Assembly (NCBI GenBank): GCA_003252105.1 | Contig: QKDL01000026.1 | Location: forward strand, 1 to 39,731 | Direction of reading: 5' to 3' | DNA: 39,731 bases | Source of the DNA: Arcobacter sp. | GTDB lineage: Bacteria; Campylobacterota; Campylobacteria; Campylobacterales; Arcobacteraceae | Part shown: positions 19,962-27,997 of the stretch, piece after piece | Layout: each line of letters begins with the position of its first letter | Position numbering within the stretch: position 1 is the first letter of the stretch | Position numbers and translations under genes: made by a program | The notes under the pieces: model-generated | Databases searched by the model: none | What the model saw: the letters and a program-made list of their open reading frames with translations, nothing else | Told to the model about the DNA's origin: nothing

Positions 19962-21011
19962 TTATAACAAAATTAAAGGTTTAATCAAATCTTTTGGTTT
20001 ATCTTTCATCAGCATTAAAGCCTCTTCTACACTTTCTAAACCTTCAAATCTGTGAGTTATAAGTTTTGATGGATTTAGTCTTCCTGTCATTACTAATGAA
20101 GCTAATTTTTCCATTCTTAATCTACCACCTGGCATTAATCCACCAACTATTTGTTTATGACCCATTCCACAACCCCATTGAGTTCTTGGAATTTTTACAT
20201 AATCTCCTTCTCCAAGGTAGTTTATATTTCCTATTTTGCCACCGGGTTTTAACATATTTATAGCTTGGATAAAAGTATCAACTGTTCCTCCTGCTATTAT
20301 CACTTTATCCACACTTCCTGTTTTTTTCATAATCTGTTCAGCTATATCACCATCATGATAATTAATAACATCAGTTGCACCAAACTCTTTAGCAAGTTCT
20401 ACACAGTTTGGTCTTGAACCTACTGCAAATATCTCTGAAGCACCTCTAATAGCACTCGCTGCAACAGCCATCAGTCCAACTGGACCAATACCTATAACTG
20501 CAACTTTATCTCCAAATTGTATATCTGCTAATTCAGCTCCATGTACACCTGTTGGAACCATATCTGCAAGCATACAAGCACTAGCTAAATCCATTCCTTC
20601 TGGCAATAAAGCAAGATTTCCATCTGCATCGTTTACATGAAAATATTCAGCAAATACACCATCTTTGAAGTTTGAAAATTTCCATCCAGAAAGTAAACCT
20701 CCTGAATGCATCGCATAACCATCTTGGGCAGCTAAAGAGTTCCAATCAGGGGTAATAGCTGTTATTAAAACTCTATCTCCAACTTTAAAGTCTTTTACAA
20801 GTGAACCAATCTCAACAATCTCACCAACAGCTTCATGACCTAAAATCAGTTCATGTCTGTCACCTATAGCCCCAGCCCAAACAGTATGTACATCGGAAGT
20901 ACAAGGTGCAAGTGCAATAGGACGACAAATAGCATCTGTTGGTCCACAAACTGGACGTTCTTTTTCTATCCATCCAGTTTTACCTATGCTTAACATTGCA
21001 AAACCTTTCAT
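19962..21011 (-). CDS. NADP-type zinc secondary alcohol dehydrogenase
   Basis: A 349-aa medium-chain dehydrogenase that closely resembles the NADP(H)-dependent secondary alcohol dehydrogenases of Clostridium beijerinckii and Thermoanaerobacter brockii. The opening MKGFAMLSIGKTGWIEKERP is near identical in style. Zinc ligands C37, H59 and D150 are all in place (C37 in APCTSD, H59-E60 in GHEAVGE, D150 in MLADM). The nucleotide fold is VIGIGPVGLMAVAA and the phosphate-binding GSRPNC suits NADPH. It interconverts ketones or aldehydes and secondary alcohols; the natural substrate is unknown. It ends the minus-strand cluster but has a 129-base gap to the next upstream gene, so membership in the same transcript is not certain. 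Confidence 0.93.
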   Translation of the reverse strand: MKGFAMLSIGKTGWIEKERPVCGPTDAICRPIALAPCTSDVHTVWAGAIGDRHELILGHEAVGEIVEIGSLVKDFKVGDRVLITAITPDWNSLAAQDGYAMHSGGLLSGWKFSNFKDGVFAEYFHVNDADGNLALLPEGMDLASACMLADMVPTGVHGAELADIQFGDKVAVIGIGPVGLMAVAASAIRGASEIFAVGSRPNCVELAKEFGATDVINYHDGDIAEQIMKKTGSVDKVIIAGGTVDTFIQAINMLKPGGKIGNINYLGEGDYVKIPRTQWGCGMGHKQIVGGLMPGGRLRMEKLASLVMTGRLNPSKLITHRFEGLESVEEALMLMKDKPKDLIKPLILL

Positions 21012-21140
21012 AATTAAACTCCTTTGAAAATATTAACTATATTATATATTAGAATATTATATATCTATATTAATACTTGGGATTTGTTATAAAATTAGTA
21101 GTAGTTCTTATCCCCTATAAAAGGGGATAAAATAAGTGTT

Positions 21141-21983
21141 TTATTCAACGATTTGATGTAATTTACTACATTGAGATAAGTGCAAATCCATACCTGACAT
21201 ATCTTGCATAATATCTTCAAATGAATGAAAATGTGCATTATATACATATACAAATATCTCATCGCCTTTTTTTAAGAAGTTTTTTTTACCAAACTCTGTA
21301 TATGCAGTTGCTCCTGCTGCTATTAATAAACCTTTTGAATTTTTTATATTTTTTAAAAGAGGAGATAATTCCTCTAATGGTCCCATATCTTCTTGAGTAT
21401 TAAACTTTTCTATCATCCAATCTTTTAACTCTTTAAAGAAGTATGAATACGATTTTACAGCACTTATAGTCCCATAATCTTTTAAAATACCATCACGTCT
21501 TACAAAAGATGCAATATGGTATTTACTCAACTCTCCATTCTCTTCAAAGTTATCAATTTTTATAAAATCTGGTGAAATCCCTTTTGATGAGTCTCCCCAG
21601 TTTTTCTTTGTACTTAGTTTACTTCCATCTTGGATTCTATTACTACAATCGTTAAATGCACCAAAATATTTTGGTTTTATATCTATTAATTTATCATTTT
21701 CATATTCAAAATCACAGATTAAAGCAACCTCTGCTTCAACTTGCATATGTTCTATATCGTTATAATTAATTTTATCTGTACTTATAGGAAATTCTCCTAA
21801 AAAAGTATCATGATTGGGAATATAAAATGGGAATATCCCTTTGGGAGCATCTTTTTCTTTAGTTTCAATAACTGAAAATTCATCTGCTTCACCAGCTTCA
21901 CCTAAATGATTTGCAAAGTTTCCTGCAACACCAAACCCTAAATAATCCTTTAACTCTTCTAAGTTAATATTATATCTATGCAT
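21141..21983 (-). CDS. DUF5718-like protein, resembles FAH-fold family
   Basis: A 280-aa protein with the opening YLGFGVAGNFANHLGEAGEADEF and a PKGIFPFYIPNHDTFLGEFPIS stretch that I associate with a conserved but uncharacterised family (DUF5718) common in Campylobacterota. Later parts, VEAEVALICDFEYENDKL and FGAFNDCSNRI, recall the fumarylacetoacetate hydrolase fold, where Glu and Asp bind Mg. KKGDEIFVYVYN closes a beta strand. Function is unknown. Its place beside the lyase cluster suggests a C-C bond hydrolase, decarboxylase or isomerase role, but that is inference. AAGGAC sits before the ATG. Confidence 0.65.
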   Translation of the reverse strand: MHRYNINLEELKDYLGFGVAGNFANHLGEAGEADEFSVIETKEKDAPKGIFPFYIPNHDTFLGEFPISTDKINYNDIEHMQVEAEVALICDFEYENDKLIDIKPKYFGAFNDCSNRIQDGSKLSTKKNWGDSSKGISPDFIKIDNFEENGELSKYHIASFVRRDGILKDYGTISAVKSYSYFFKELKDWMIEKFNTQEDMGPLEELSPLLKNIKNSKGLLIAAGATAYTEFGKKNFLKKGDEIFVYVYNAHFHSFEDIMQDMSGMDLHLSQCSKLHQIVE

Positions 21984-22107
21984 TATTTTGTCCTTAAATT
22001 AAAAAATTTATGACAATTTGTTTTTTTATTTTGGGATGATTTGTTTTAAAGTGAGAATTTTTTTTGGAAGTTTATTGGGTAGTTAAATTATATTGTCAAA
22101 CAAAAAT

Positions 22108-22164
22108 CTACCAGCGGTTTAAACTCTTCTCACTGTAGCATACGGCTTTGACCAGCTTCTTCAT
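22108..22164 (-). CDS. Possible 18-aa peptide MKKLVKAVCYSEKSLNRW
   Basis: An 18-codon ORF with a good ribosome site (AAAAGGA, 6 bases from the ATG). It uses AAG, CTG, GTC, GCC, TGC, TAC and CGC codons; 26 of its 57 bases are G or C, clearly above its AT-rich surroundings. The peptide is basic with one Cys and a C-terminal Trp. I do not recognise it. It could be a small functional peptide, a leader peptide or a segment of a conserved RNA. It lies 74 bases after the mcl-like stop on the same strand. Confidence 0.4.
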   Translation of the reverse strand: MKKLVKAVCYSEKSLNRW

Positions 22165-22189
22165 AGTTTGTCCTTTTTATTTTTTTTGT

Positions 22190-22213
22190 GATAAGAAGGA
22201 TAACCCTCTTATC
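22190..22213 (-). other. Hairpin upstream of the 18-codon ORF
   Basis: A 10-position stem GATAAGAAGG/CCCTCTTATC with one mismatch and a 4-base loop lies between the mcl-like stop and the small ORF. On the minus strand it is followed by an A-rich stretch, not a T run, so it is not a classic terminator; it may protect or regulate the message. Confidence 0.45.
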
Positions 22214-22220
22214 TATAAAT

Positions 22221-22247
22221 TTTGCTTAAGAATTTAAATTAAGCAAA
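22221..22247 (-). terminator. Hairpin overlapping the mcl-like stop codon
   Basis: A perfect 9-bp stem TTTGCTTAA/TTAAGCAAA with a 9-base loop includes the last codons and stop of the mcl-like gene. On the minus strand AAAATTTAT follows, a poor T run. It could slow or end transcription. Confidence 0.35.
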
Positions 22248-23222
22248 AAATCTTTCTTCTACTATATCTTGTAATTTTGCCCCTGAGTATTTAGCTCTTT
22301 GAACTAATTCCCAGAAATATCTATATGTAGCTCTATCGTGTAACTCACCATCATATTGGATTGGTCCCCACTCAGCATCTTGTGCAGCTATTAAGATGTT
22401 TTGTGCAGCTTCTAGCTCTGTAAAATCTGGTTTCATTGCATCAACAATAGCTTGTACTTGTGTTGGGTAAATTGACCACATTCTCATAAATCCAAACTCA
22501 TTTCTAGCTCTTTCAGCATCTTTGTATGTTTGGTATGGATTTTTTAAATCAAGTGTTACATTGTGTGCTGGAATAACATGGTTTTGAATAGCTGCTTGTG
22601 CAACTCTAGCTTTTGCAGCACCAATTAATCTATGCTCAAATTGTCCTGGGCTTCTCATGTTTATTGCAGGAATAGCACCTTGGTATCCAGATACAAAGTC
22701 CATTAAACCAAAATCTAATACTTGTAACCAAGGTAAAGTTGCTAATTTCTCAACATCTTGTAATGCACCATGTGTTTCAATTAAGATATGAATAGGAATC
22801 TCTCTACTAATACCAGCTTCACGAGCTACTTTTTGAATATACTCAACTTGAGTTTTTGCATCTTCATAACAAGTTGATTTTGGTAAAGTAATATATGCTA
22901 ATTTTTCACCAGCACCAGGTACTAAAATATCAACATCTTGTCTCCAATCTGGATGAGAAAAGTCATGGATTCTAGTTCCTGCCATACCATATGGATTTTC
23001 CTCAGAGTTTACTACTCTAACAATCATTTGAGCATGCTCAACCTCTTTACCTGTTTCAGCTCCGTCTTCACAATCACAAGTGATATCAAAAACTGGTCCA
23101 AGTTTTCTTTGCATATCAAAACCTTTTTTGATAAGCTTTTCACTTCCTGCAAAGTGCTCACAAGTTGGAATAATAGGTAAAGATTTACCTGATTCAAATA
23201 ATGCTTCGTTTGGGTGTGTCAT
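22239..23222 (-). CDS. Malyl-CoA lyase-like enzyme (HpcH/HpaI-CitE superfamily)
   Basis: A 327-aa CoA-ester lyase of the malyl-CoA/beta-methylmalyl-CoA type. All expected residues are visible: an acidic DCEDGAE motif near residue 50, R84 in GTRIHDFSHP, the Mg ligands E149 (HILIETHGAL) and D175 (LDFGLMDFVSGYQG), and a C-terminal RMWSIYPTQVQAIV lid. Such enzymes cleave malyl-CoA or beta-methylmalyl-CoA to glyoxylate plus acetyl-CoA or propionyl-CoA, and can run in reverse. It lies 27 bases after the Mch-type hydratase gene, whose product is beta-methylmalyl-CoA in known pathways, so the two steps fit. Exact substrate is not proven. Confidence 0.85.
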   Translation of the reverse strand: MTHPNEALFESGKSLPIIPTCEHFAGSEKLIKKGFDMQRKLGPVFDITCDCEDGAETGKEVEHAQMIVRVVNSEENPYGMAGTRIHDFSHPDWRQDVDILVPGAGEKLAYITLPKSTCYEDAKTQVEYIQKVAREAGISREIPIHILIETHGALQDVEKLATLPWLQVLDFGLMDFVSGYQGAIPAINMRSPGQFEHRLIGAAKARVAQAAIQNHVIPAHNVTLDLKNPYQTYKDAERARNEFGFMRMWSIYPTQVQAIVDAMKPDFTELEAAQNILIAAQDAEWGPIQYDGELHDRATYRYFWELVQRAKYSGAKLQDIVEERFFA

Positions 23223-23249
23223 TTTAAATCCTTTATTGTCAAGTTAAAT

Positions 23250-24320
23250 TTATTTTTTCGTATTTTTTGTTGGGATTACAACTGTGTAATCTAAATCAAG
23301 TACAATATTTTTTAAGTAATTACCATCTTCATCTTTTATCTCTTCAATCTCAGATGAGGCTTGATTTTTTACTGCAACTGTTCTAAGTCTTAGTAAACCA
23401 ATATCATCTCTTTTTAGCTCAATTTTTTCTAAAATCTCTGTAAAAGCATAGATAGTATCACCTGCATATGTTGGGTTAGCATGTGCTCCACTATTTATTG
23501 CATACATCCATTGAGCATTTTGTAATCCATTAAAAGATAATGCTCTTGCCATAGAGATAATAACTCCACCATACATAAGTCTTTGACCCATTGGTGTTGA
23601 TTTCATCATATGGTCATTAAAATGAACCTTTGCATTGTTTTGGTATAACTTAGTTGCTAGTGTATGATCACTATTATCAATAGTAATACCCTCTGGATGG
23701 TTTAATCTTTCACCAACTTCATAATCTTCAAAGAAATATTCACCACCAGTTGCATCTGTATCAACAGTTGTAATAGTTGGGATATTTATATCTTCAACTA
23801 TTGGTGTTGTACTTGCAAATGATGGAACCTCTTTGATACCACTTAGAGTTGTTTTGTCTTTTTTATGTACCATAACCCATCTTTTGAAGTTTAAAACCTC
23901 TTTGTTATCTTGGTTTACTCCAATAGAGTGTACATAAACAACTCCACTTTTTCCATTTGAGTTCTCTTTTAGACCTATTACTGTTGAAGTCATAGAAACA
24001 GTATCTCCAACAAAAACAGGATTAGGAAAACTAATCTCTGCATAACCTAAGTTTGCAATTGCATTCAAAGATATATCTTGAACCGATTTTCCAAATGTTA
24101 AGTGAAACATTAAAATATCATCAATTGGTTTTTGTGTATAACCCATTTGTTTTGCAACTACATCAGAAGAGTGTAGGGCAAATCTAGAACCAGTAAAAGC
24201 GATATATAAAGATACATCACCATCACTAATTGTTCTAGGTAGTGGATGGATTATCTTTTGACCAAGGGAAAAATCTTCAAAGAAATTTCCCATATTGATT
24301 TTATTACTTAATTTAGACAA
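23250..24320 (-). CDS. mch: Mesaconyl-CoA hydratase-like protein (Mch-type, double MaoC)
   Basis: A double hot-dog hydratase that in relatives interconverts 2-methylfumaryl-(mesaconyl-)C1-CoA and beta-methylmalyl-CoA. NFFEDFSLGQKIIHPLPRTI, PIDDILMFHLTFGKSVQDIS, LNAIANLGYAEISFPNPVF and VIGLKENSNGKSG strongly recall known Mch proteins of Rhodobacter type. The second hot-dog half starts near FFEDYEVGERLNHPEG. I place the start at TTG 24320 (356 aa) because AAGGAGG lies 5 bases before it; an upstream TTG at 24341 overlaps the ligase stop and has no better site. It lies between the ligase and the lyase genes in one operon. Confidence 0.85.
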   Translation of the reverse strand: MSKLSNKINMGNFFEDFSLGQKIIHPLPRTISDGDVSLYIAFTGSRFALHSSDVVAKQMGYTQKPIDDILMFHLTFGKSVQDISLNAIANLGYAEISFPNPVFVGDTVSMTSTVIGLKENSNGKSGVVYVHSIGVNQDNKEVLNFKRWVMVHKKDKTTLSGIKEVPSFASTTPIVEDINIPTITTVDTDATGGEYFFEDYEVGERLNHPEGITIDNSDHTLATKLYQNNAKVHFNDHMMKSTPMGQRLMYGGVIISMARALSFNGLQNAQWMYAINSGAHANPTYAGDTIYAFTEILEKIELKRDDIGLLRLRTVAVKNQASSEIEEIKDEDGNYLKNIVLDLDYTVVIPTKNTKK

Positions 24321-24330
24321 TATATCCTCC

Positions 24331-26850
24331 TTATTTATCAAATAGGTTTTGACCTAATGATTTATACGTTTCATACAGTGTAATCATCTTTTTAGCCCAG
24401 ATGATTCTTGATTTGTCAACAAGTTTACCTTTAAATGAGATAACCTCTTTACCATCTTTTTCTGCTTGCTCATATAAAGATATCATCTCTTCAAAATCTT
24501 GAATCTCTTTTTGTTTTGGAGTAAAGATATCGTTTATATACTCAGCTTGTACTGGGTGTATAAGTGCTTTCCCATCAAAACCTAAATTAAAGGCATCTTT
24601 TGTTGAATCTTCACAAGCAAACTCATCATATACATCATAATGTGGTCCATCAATTACAGTCTTACCATAAGCTTTTGCAGATAGTGCAATACGTGCAAGG
24701 TAATTAAACATAGCTTTTGAACCTTTTTTAATATCTATTTGAAGTCTATTTGCTAAGTTATTTGAACCAACAACTACAACTTCAAGTTTTTTTGATGAAG
24801 CACAAATATCAGGCGAATTTAAAATCGCAAGTGGTGTTTCAATCATAACCATCATTGTTAAATCAGGATTTAGCTCATTTAAAAGCTTTTCAGCTTCTAA
24901 TACTTGCTCAACTGTTTCAATTTGAGAAAATAAAATCCCATCTATCTCAATTTTGCTAGCTAATTCTAAATCTTTTTTTAACTCTTCTGTACCAATTTTA
25001 TTTACTCTTAAAACTCTTTCAGATTCACCAAATTTTGAACCATCTTCTTTATAAACCTCTTGAATAACTGCTCTTGCTGTATCTTTTTGCTCTTGTAAAA
25101 TAGCTTCTAAATCAAATACTACAGAATCAGCTAAAACTGTTTTTGCTTTTTGTACATATCTTTTGTTATAAGAAGGTACAAATAACATAGATCTTCTAGC
25201 TTTATACTCAACAATAGTTTCACCAGTTTCTTGTGCATGGTATTGCTCATGTAACTGTTTAACAAGTTGTTTTCTTAAAACTTTTCCATTTTTTGTTCTT
25301 GGATAATCTTCAAGAGCAAAAATTGTTTTTGGTGCTTTATATTTTGCTAAATTTGCTTGTGCAAAAGCTAATATCTCATCTTGTTTCTCTTGTGATAACT
25401 CTTTGTGACCAATTACAGCAATAGCTACAAGTGTTTTATCTTTTTCAATATCTAAACCAAATGCAACACAATCAGCAACATCATCATGAGTTTTTACAAC
25501 TCTTTCAATCTCATGTGGAGATACTCTAAATCCAAATGTATTGATGATATCATCTTTTCTACCAATAAACCAGATATATCCATCTTTATCTTTTTTAGCA
25601 TAATCTCCTGTAAAGAAATATCCATCATGTTTAGCTTTAGCTGTTTCATCATCCAATTGCCAATATTCTAAAAATAGACCTGGATCATCTTCACCAATAC
25701 AAATCATTCCCTCTTCTTCAACACCAACTTCTTCTAAAGTTTCTGGGTCTAAAAGTCTTACTGTGTGACCTGGTTGAACAAATCCTGCACTTCCTGGTCT
25801 AATTGGATTATAAATTGAGTGAGAGATATAATAAGAACATTCACTCATCCCAATCGCTTCATAAATATCTTGTTTAAATCTATCTTGCCATAAAGATATC
25901 ATCTCATCAGATAAGTGCTCACCAGCACTCATACAATATCTTAAACTTGGACAATTCTCAATTGTGAAATCTGTTTTTTGTATGATTTGTCTATAAATTG
26001 TTGGAACTCCAATAAATATAGTACATTCATGTTTTTTAATCAGATTTATCCATGTTGAAGCATCATTTGAACCCTCATAAGCGATAACTGTATGACCATT
26101 ATATAATGGATCCATAAGAGCTGATCCTAATACATATGTCCAGTTAAACTTACCAGAATGCATGATTCTATCATTCTCTTTAAAATTAAACCAATACTCA
26201 GTTGCAGGAGTTCTTCCAATCAATGATCTATGAGAGTGTAATACTCCTTTAGGATATCCTGTAGTTCCTGATGTATATACTAAATATGCAGGCTCACCAG
26301 CTTTTGAATTATAATGATTTGGTGTTTTATCAGAATTTTTCAAAATATCATTTAAAGCATACACATTCATATTTTTAGGTTTAGCTAAATCCTCAACACT
26401 ATCAGTTGCTGCAACAATAATTGTTTTTAAATTATCTACATTTTCTAAATATGGAACTAAGTTCTCATACATAGAAGCAGATAATACAATAGCGCTAGCT
26501 TGTGAATCTTCTGCTAAATACTTAACTTCTGAACCACTTAAAAGTGTAGAAGTTGGAACTGCAATGATACCAGCCTTGATTGCACCAAAAAATGAAATAG
26601 GGTATGCAAGTGAGTTTTTTAAACATACTAATACTCTATCTCTTGGTTGAACACCAATACTAGTAAGGAAGTTAGCAACTTGATCTGATTTAGTTGCTAA
26701 CTCTTTATATGTAATCTCTTCTGTACCTAATTTATCATCTTCAATAATCATAGCTGTACTATTCTCTTTAGGTGTACCCATATGTGAAGATGTACAAGCT
26801 ACACCGATGTTTAAAAACTCAGGTACTTCGATTTTTATTGTTGGACTCAT
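24331..26850 (-). CDS. Acyl-CoA ligase fused to a CitE-like lyase domain
   Basis: An 839-aa fusion. Residues 1-545 form an adenylating acyl-CoA synthetase: P-loop YTSGTTGYPKGVLH (192-205), YEAIGMSECS, the hinge region YIWFIGRKDDIINTFGFRVSP and catalytic K523 in PRTKNGKVLRKQL, so it should activate an acid with ATP and CoA. From about 552 (RRSMLFVPSYNKRYVQ) it continues as a CitE/HpcH lyase domain with LRVNKIGTEE and E671 (MIETPLA). The usual DLED is DLEA (A583), and the second Mg-ligand Asp is Asn (N698 in VGSNNLANRLQ). The lyase half may therefore be inactive or altered. The acid activated is probably a dicarboxylate, from the context only. Confidence 0.9.
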   Translation of the reverse strand: MSPTIKIEVPEFLNIGVACTSSHMGTPKENSTAMIIEDDKLGTEEITYKELATKSDQVANFLTSIGVQPRDRVLVCLKNSLAYPISFFGAIKAGIIAVPTSTLLSGSEVKYLAEDSQASAIVLSASMYENLVPYLENVDNLKTIIVAATDSVEDLAKPKNMNVYALNDILKNSDKTPNHYNSKAGEPAYLVYTSGTTGYPKGVLHSHRSLIGRTPATEYWFNFKENDRIMHSGKFNWTYVLGSALMDPLYNGHTVIAYEGSNDASTWINLIKKHECTIFIGVPTIYRQIIQKTDFTIENCPSLRYCMSAGEHLSDEMISLWQDRFKQDIYEAIGMSECSYYISHSIYNPIRPGSAGFVQPGHTVRLLDPETLEEVGVEEEGMICIGEDDPGLFLEYWQLDDETAKAKHDGYFFTGDYAKKDKDGYIWFIGRKDDIINTFGFRVSPHEIERVVKTHDDVADCVAFGLDIEKDKTLVAIAVIGHKELSQEKQDEILAFAQANLAKYKAPKTIFALEDYPRTKNGKVLRKQLVKQLHEQYHAQETGETIVEYKARRSMLFVPSYNKRYVQKAKTVLADSVVFDLEAILQEQKDTARAVIQEVYKEDGSKFGESERVLRVNKIGTEELKKDLELASKIEIDGILFSQIETVEQVLEAEKLLNELNPDLTMMVMIETPLAILNSPDICASSKKLEVVVVGSNNLANRLQIDIKKGSKAMFNYLARIALSAKAYGKTVIDGPHYDVYDEFACEDSTKDAFNLGFDGKALIHPVQAEYINDIFTPKQKEIQDFEEMISLYEQAEKDGKEVISFKGKLVDKSRIIWAKKMITLYETYKSLGQNLFDK

Positions 26851-26863
26851 TTTAACTCCTTAC

Positions 26864-27997
26864 TTATATTAGACCGTATGGCCAGTTCTCTTTAAATGTA
26901 TGAAGAGGCATTTTGTTTAATACTTTTACAGCAAACTCATAATCCTCTTCATTTAAACTATTAAGCGCATAAGCTCTTAATATATTTTGTAAAGACTTAC
27001 CAAACATTGGTGGGTCTAACATTTCACCTTCGTGTCTAATAGCACCACTTAAAAGTGCATCTGCTTCAATAGCAGCTTTTAAGATATCAATATCTCTTTT
27101 TATCTCATTTGGAGATGGAGTAAACGCAACTTTACAAACATTGATATGGTTTGGAGTAATAACTTGTTTACCAGTTAATCCCATAGCATATTCTCTTTGT
27201 GCATGTTCATATACATGTCTTGATGCATCATCACCATGTAAATCTAACCATCTTCTAATATCTTTTTTCTCAACACAAGAATCTGGTAATGAATTTGGTG
27301 TAAGTAAAACTTCAACTCCACCAATAACCCCTTTACCTTTAATTCTTGCTTCCATTGTAAGCATATTAAAGAAAGTCTCTAACTCATCTATCCAACCCTC
27401 TGGAGTGATTTTATAAGCCATTGCTTTAGAAAAGTCATGGATACCAAATACAACATGTTGTACTGTTGAGTGGCTCATTAACTTATCTGCAATTTGTAAT
27501 GACTTAGGGTGCTCAATAATTGGTTGAATTTGTAAATTACTTCCAATTGAAACCAACCAAGAAGAAAGGTCTCTAATCTCAGCATCACCATAAACTTCAC
27601 CAGCTTTTGCTAAAACAATTGCATCAACATATTGATGAATCTGTCTTAACATTTTTAAATCCTCTTCATACTCTGCTGTTCTGAATGGATTTATTCTGAT
27701 AGCTATTTGAAAGTTTCTTTCTGGAAACTTAGGTAGCTCTTGGATTAAAAGCTCTCTACTCATAGCTTTTTGTCTACAACCATCTTCTAGGTCAAATAAA
27801 ACTGTATGAGCTTTTGTTTTATAAGCATGTTTTTGTAGCCTATATTTAGCTTGCTCCATAGTCTCATATGTACCATCCAATGGATTAAATTTAATTGGTG
27901 GATAATAAATCTGTATTCCAGGCCACTTTCCACCAAGTACTGGAGTTAAATCGTCATTTGCTGTTAATTTTGATAAATCTACAAAAGATGAATTCAT
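26864..27997 (-). CDS. CitE-like lyase (HpcH/HpaI family), longer subtype
   Basis: A 377-aa protein, longer than a standard CitE (about 290 aa). Key residues are intact: the acidic FDLEDGCRQKAMSR motif, R101 in RINPFR, E162 (PIIEHPKSL) and D188 (VVFGIHDFSKAM). The N-terminal 60 residues and the C-terminal 90 (from about LSGAIRHEGEMLDPP) are additional. It should cleave or form a CoA ester C-C bond, for example citramalyl-CoA to acetyl-CoA plus pyruvate, but the substrate is not readable. It is the first gene of the minus-strand operon, 13 bases before the ligase gene, and lies across from the IclR regulator. Confidence 0.82.
   Translation of the reverse strand: MNSSFVDLSKLTANDDLTPVLGGKWPGIQIYYPPIKFNPLDGTYETMEQAKYRLQKHAYKTKAHTVLFDLEDGCRQKAMSRELLIQELPKFPERNFQIAIRINPFRTAEYEEDLKMLRQIHQYVDAIVLAKAGEVYGDAEIRDLSSWLVSIGSNLQIQPIIEHPKSLQIADKLMSHSTVQHVVFGIHDFSKAMAYKITPEGWIDELETFFNMLTMEARIKGKGVIGGVEVLLTPNSLPDSCVEKKDIRRWLDLHGDDASRHVYEHAQREYAMGLTGKQVITPNHINVCKVAFTPSPNEIKRDIDILKAAIEADALLSGAIRHEGEMLDPPMFGKSLQNILRAYALNSLNEEDYEFAVKVLNKMPLHTFKENWPYGLI

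Larger units (their letters stand above)
21984..22238. other. Intergenic region between mcl-like and DUF5718 genes
   Basis: This 255-base gap between two same-strand genes is long for this cluster. It holds two hairpins near 22190-22247, an 18-codon ORF (22108-22164, minus), and on the minus strand a TTGACA at 22094-22099 just after that ORF, which could start a transcript for the DUF5718 gene. The remainder is T/A rich. Confidence 0.6.
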
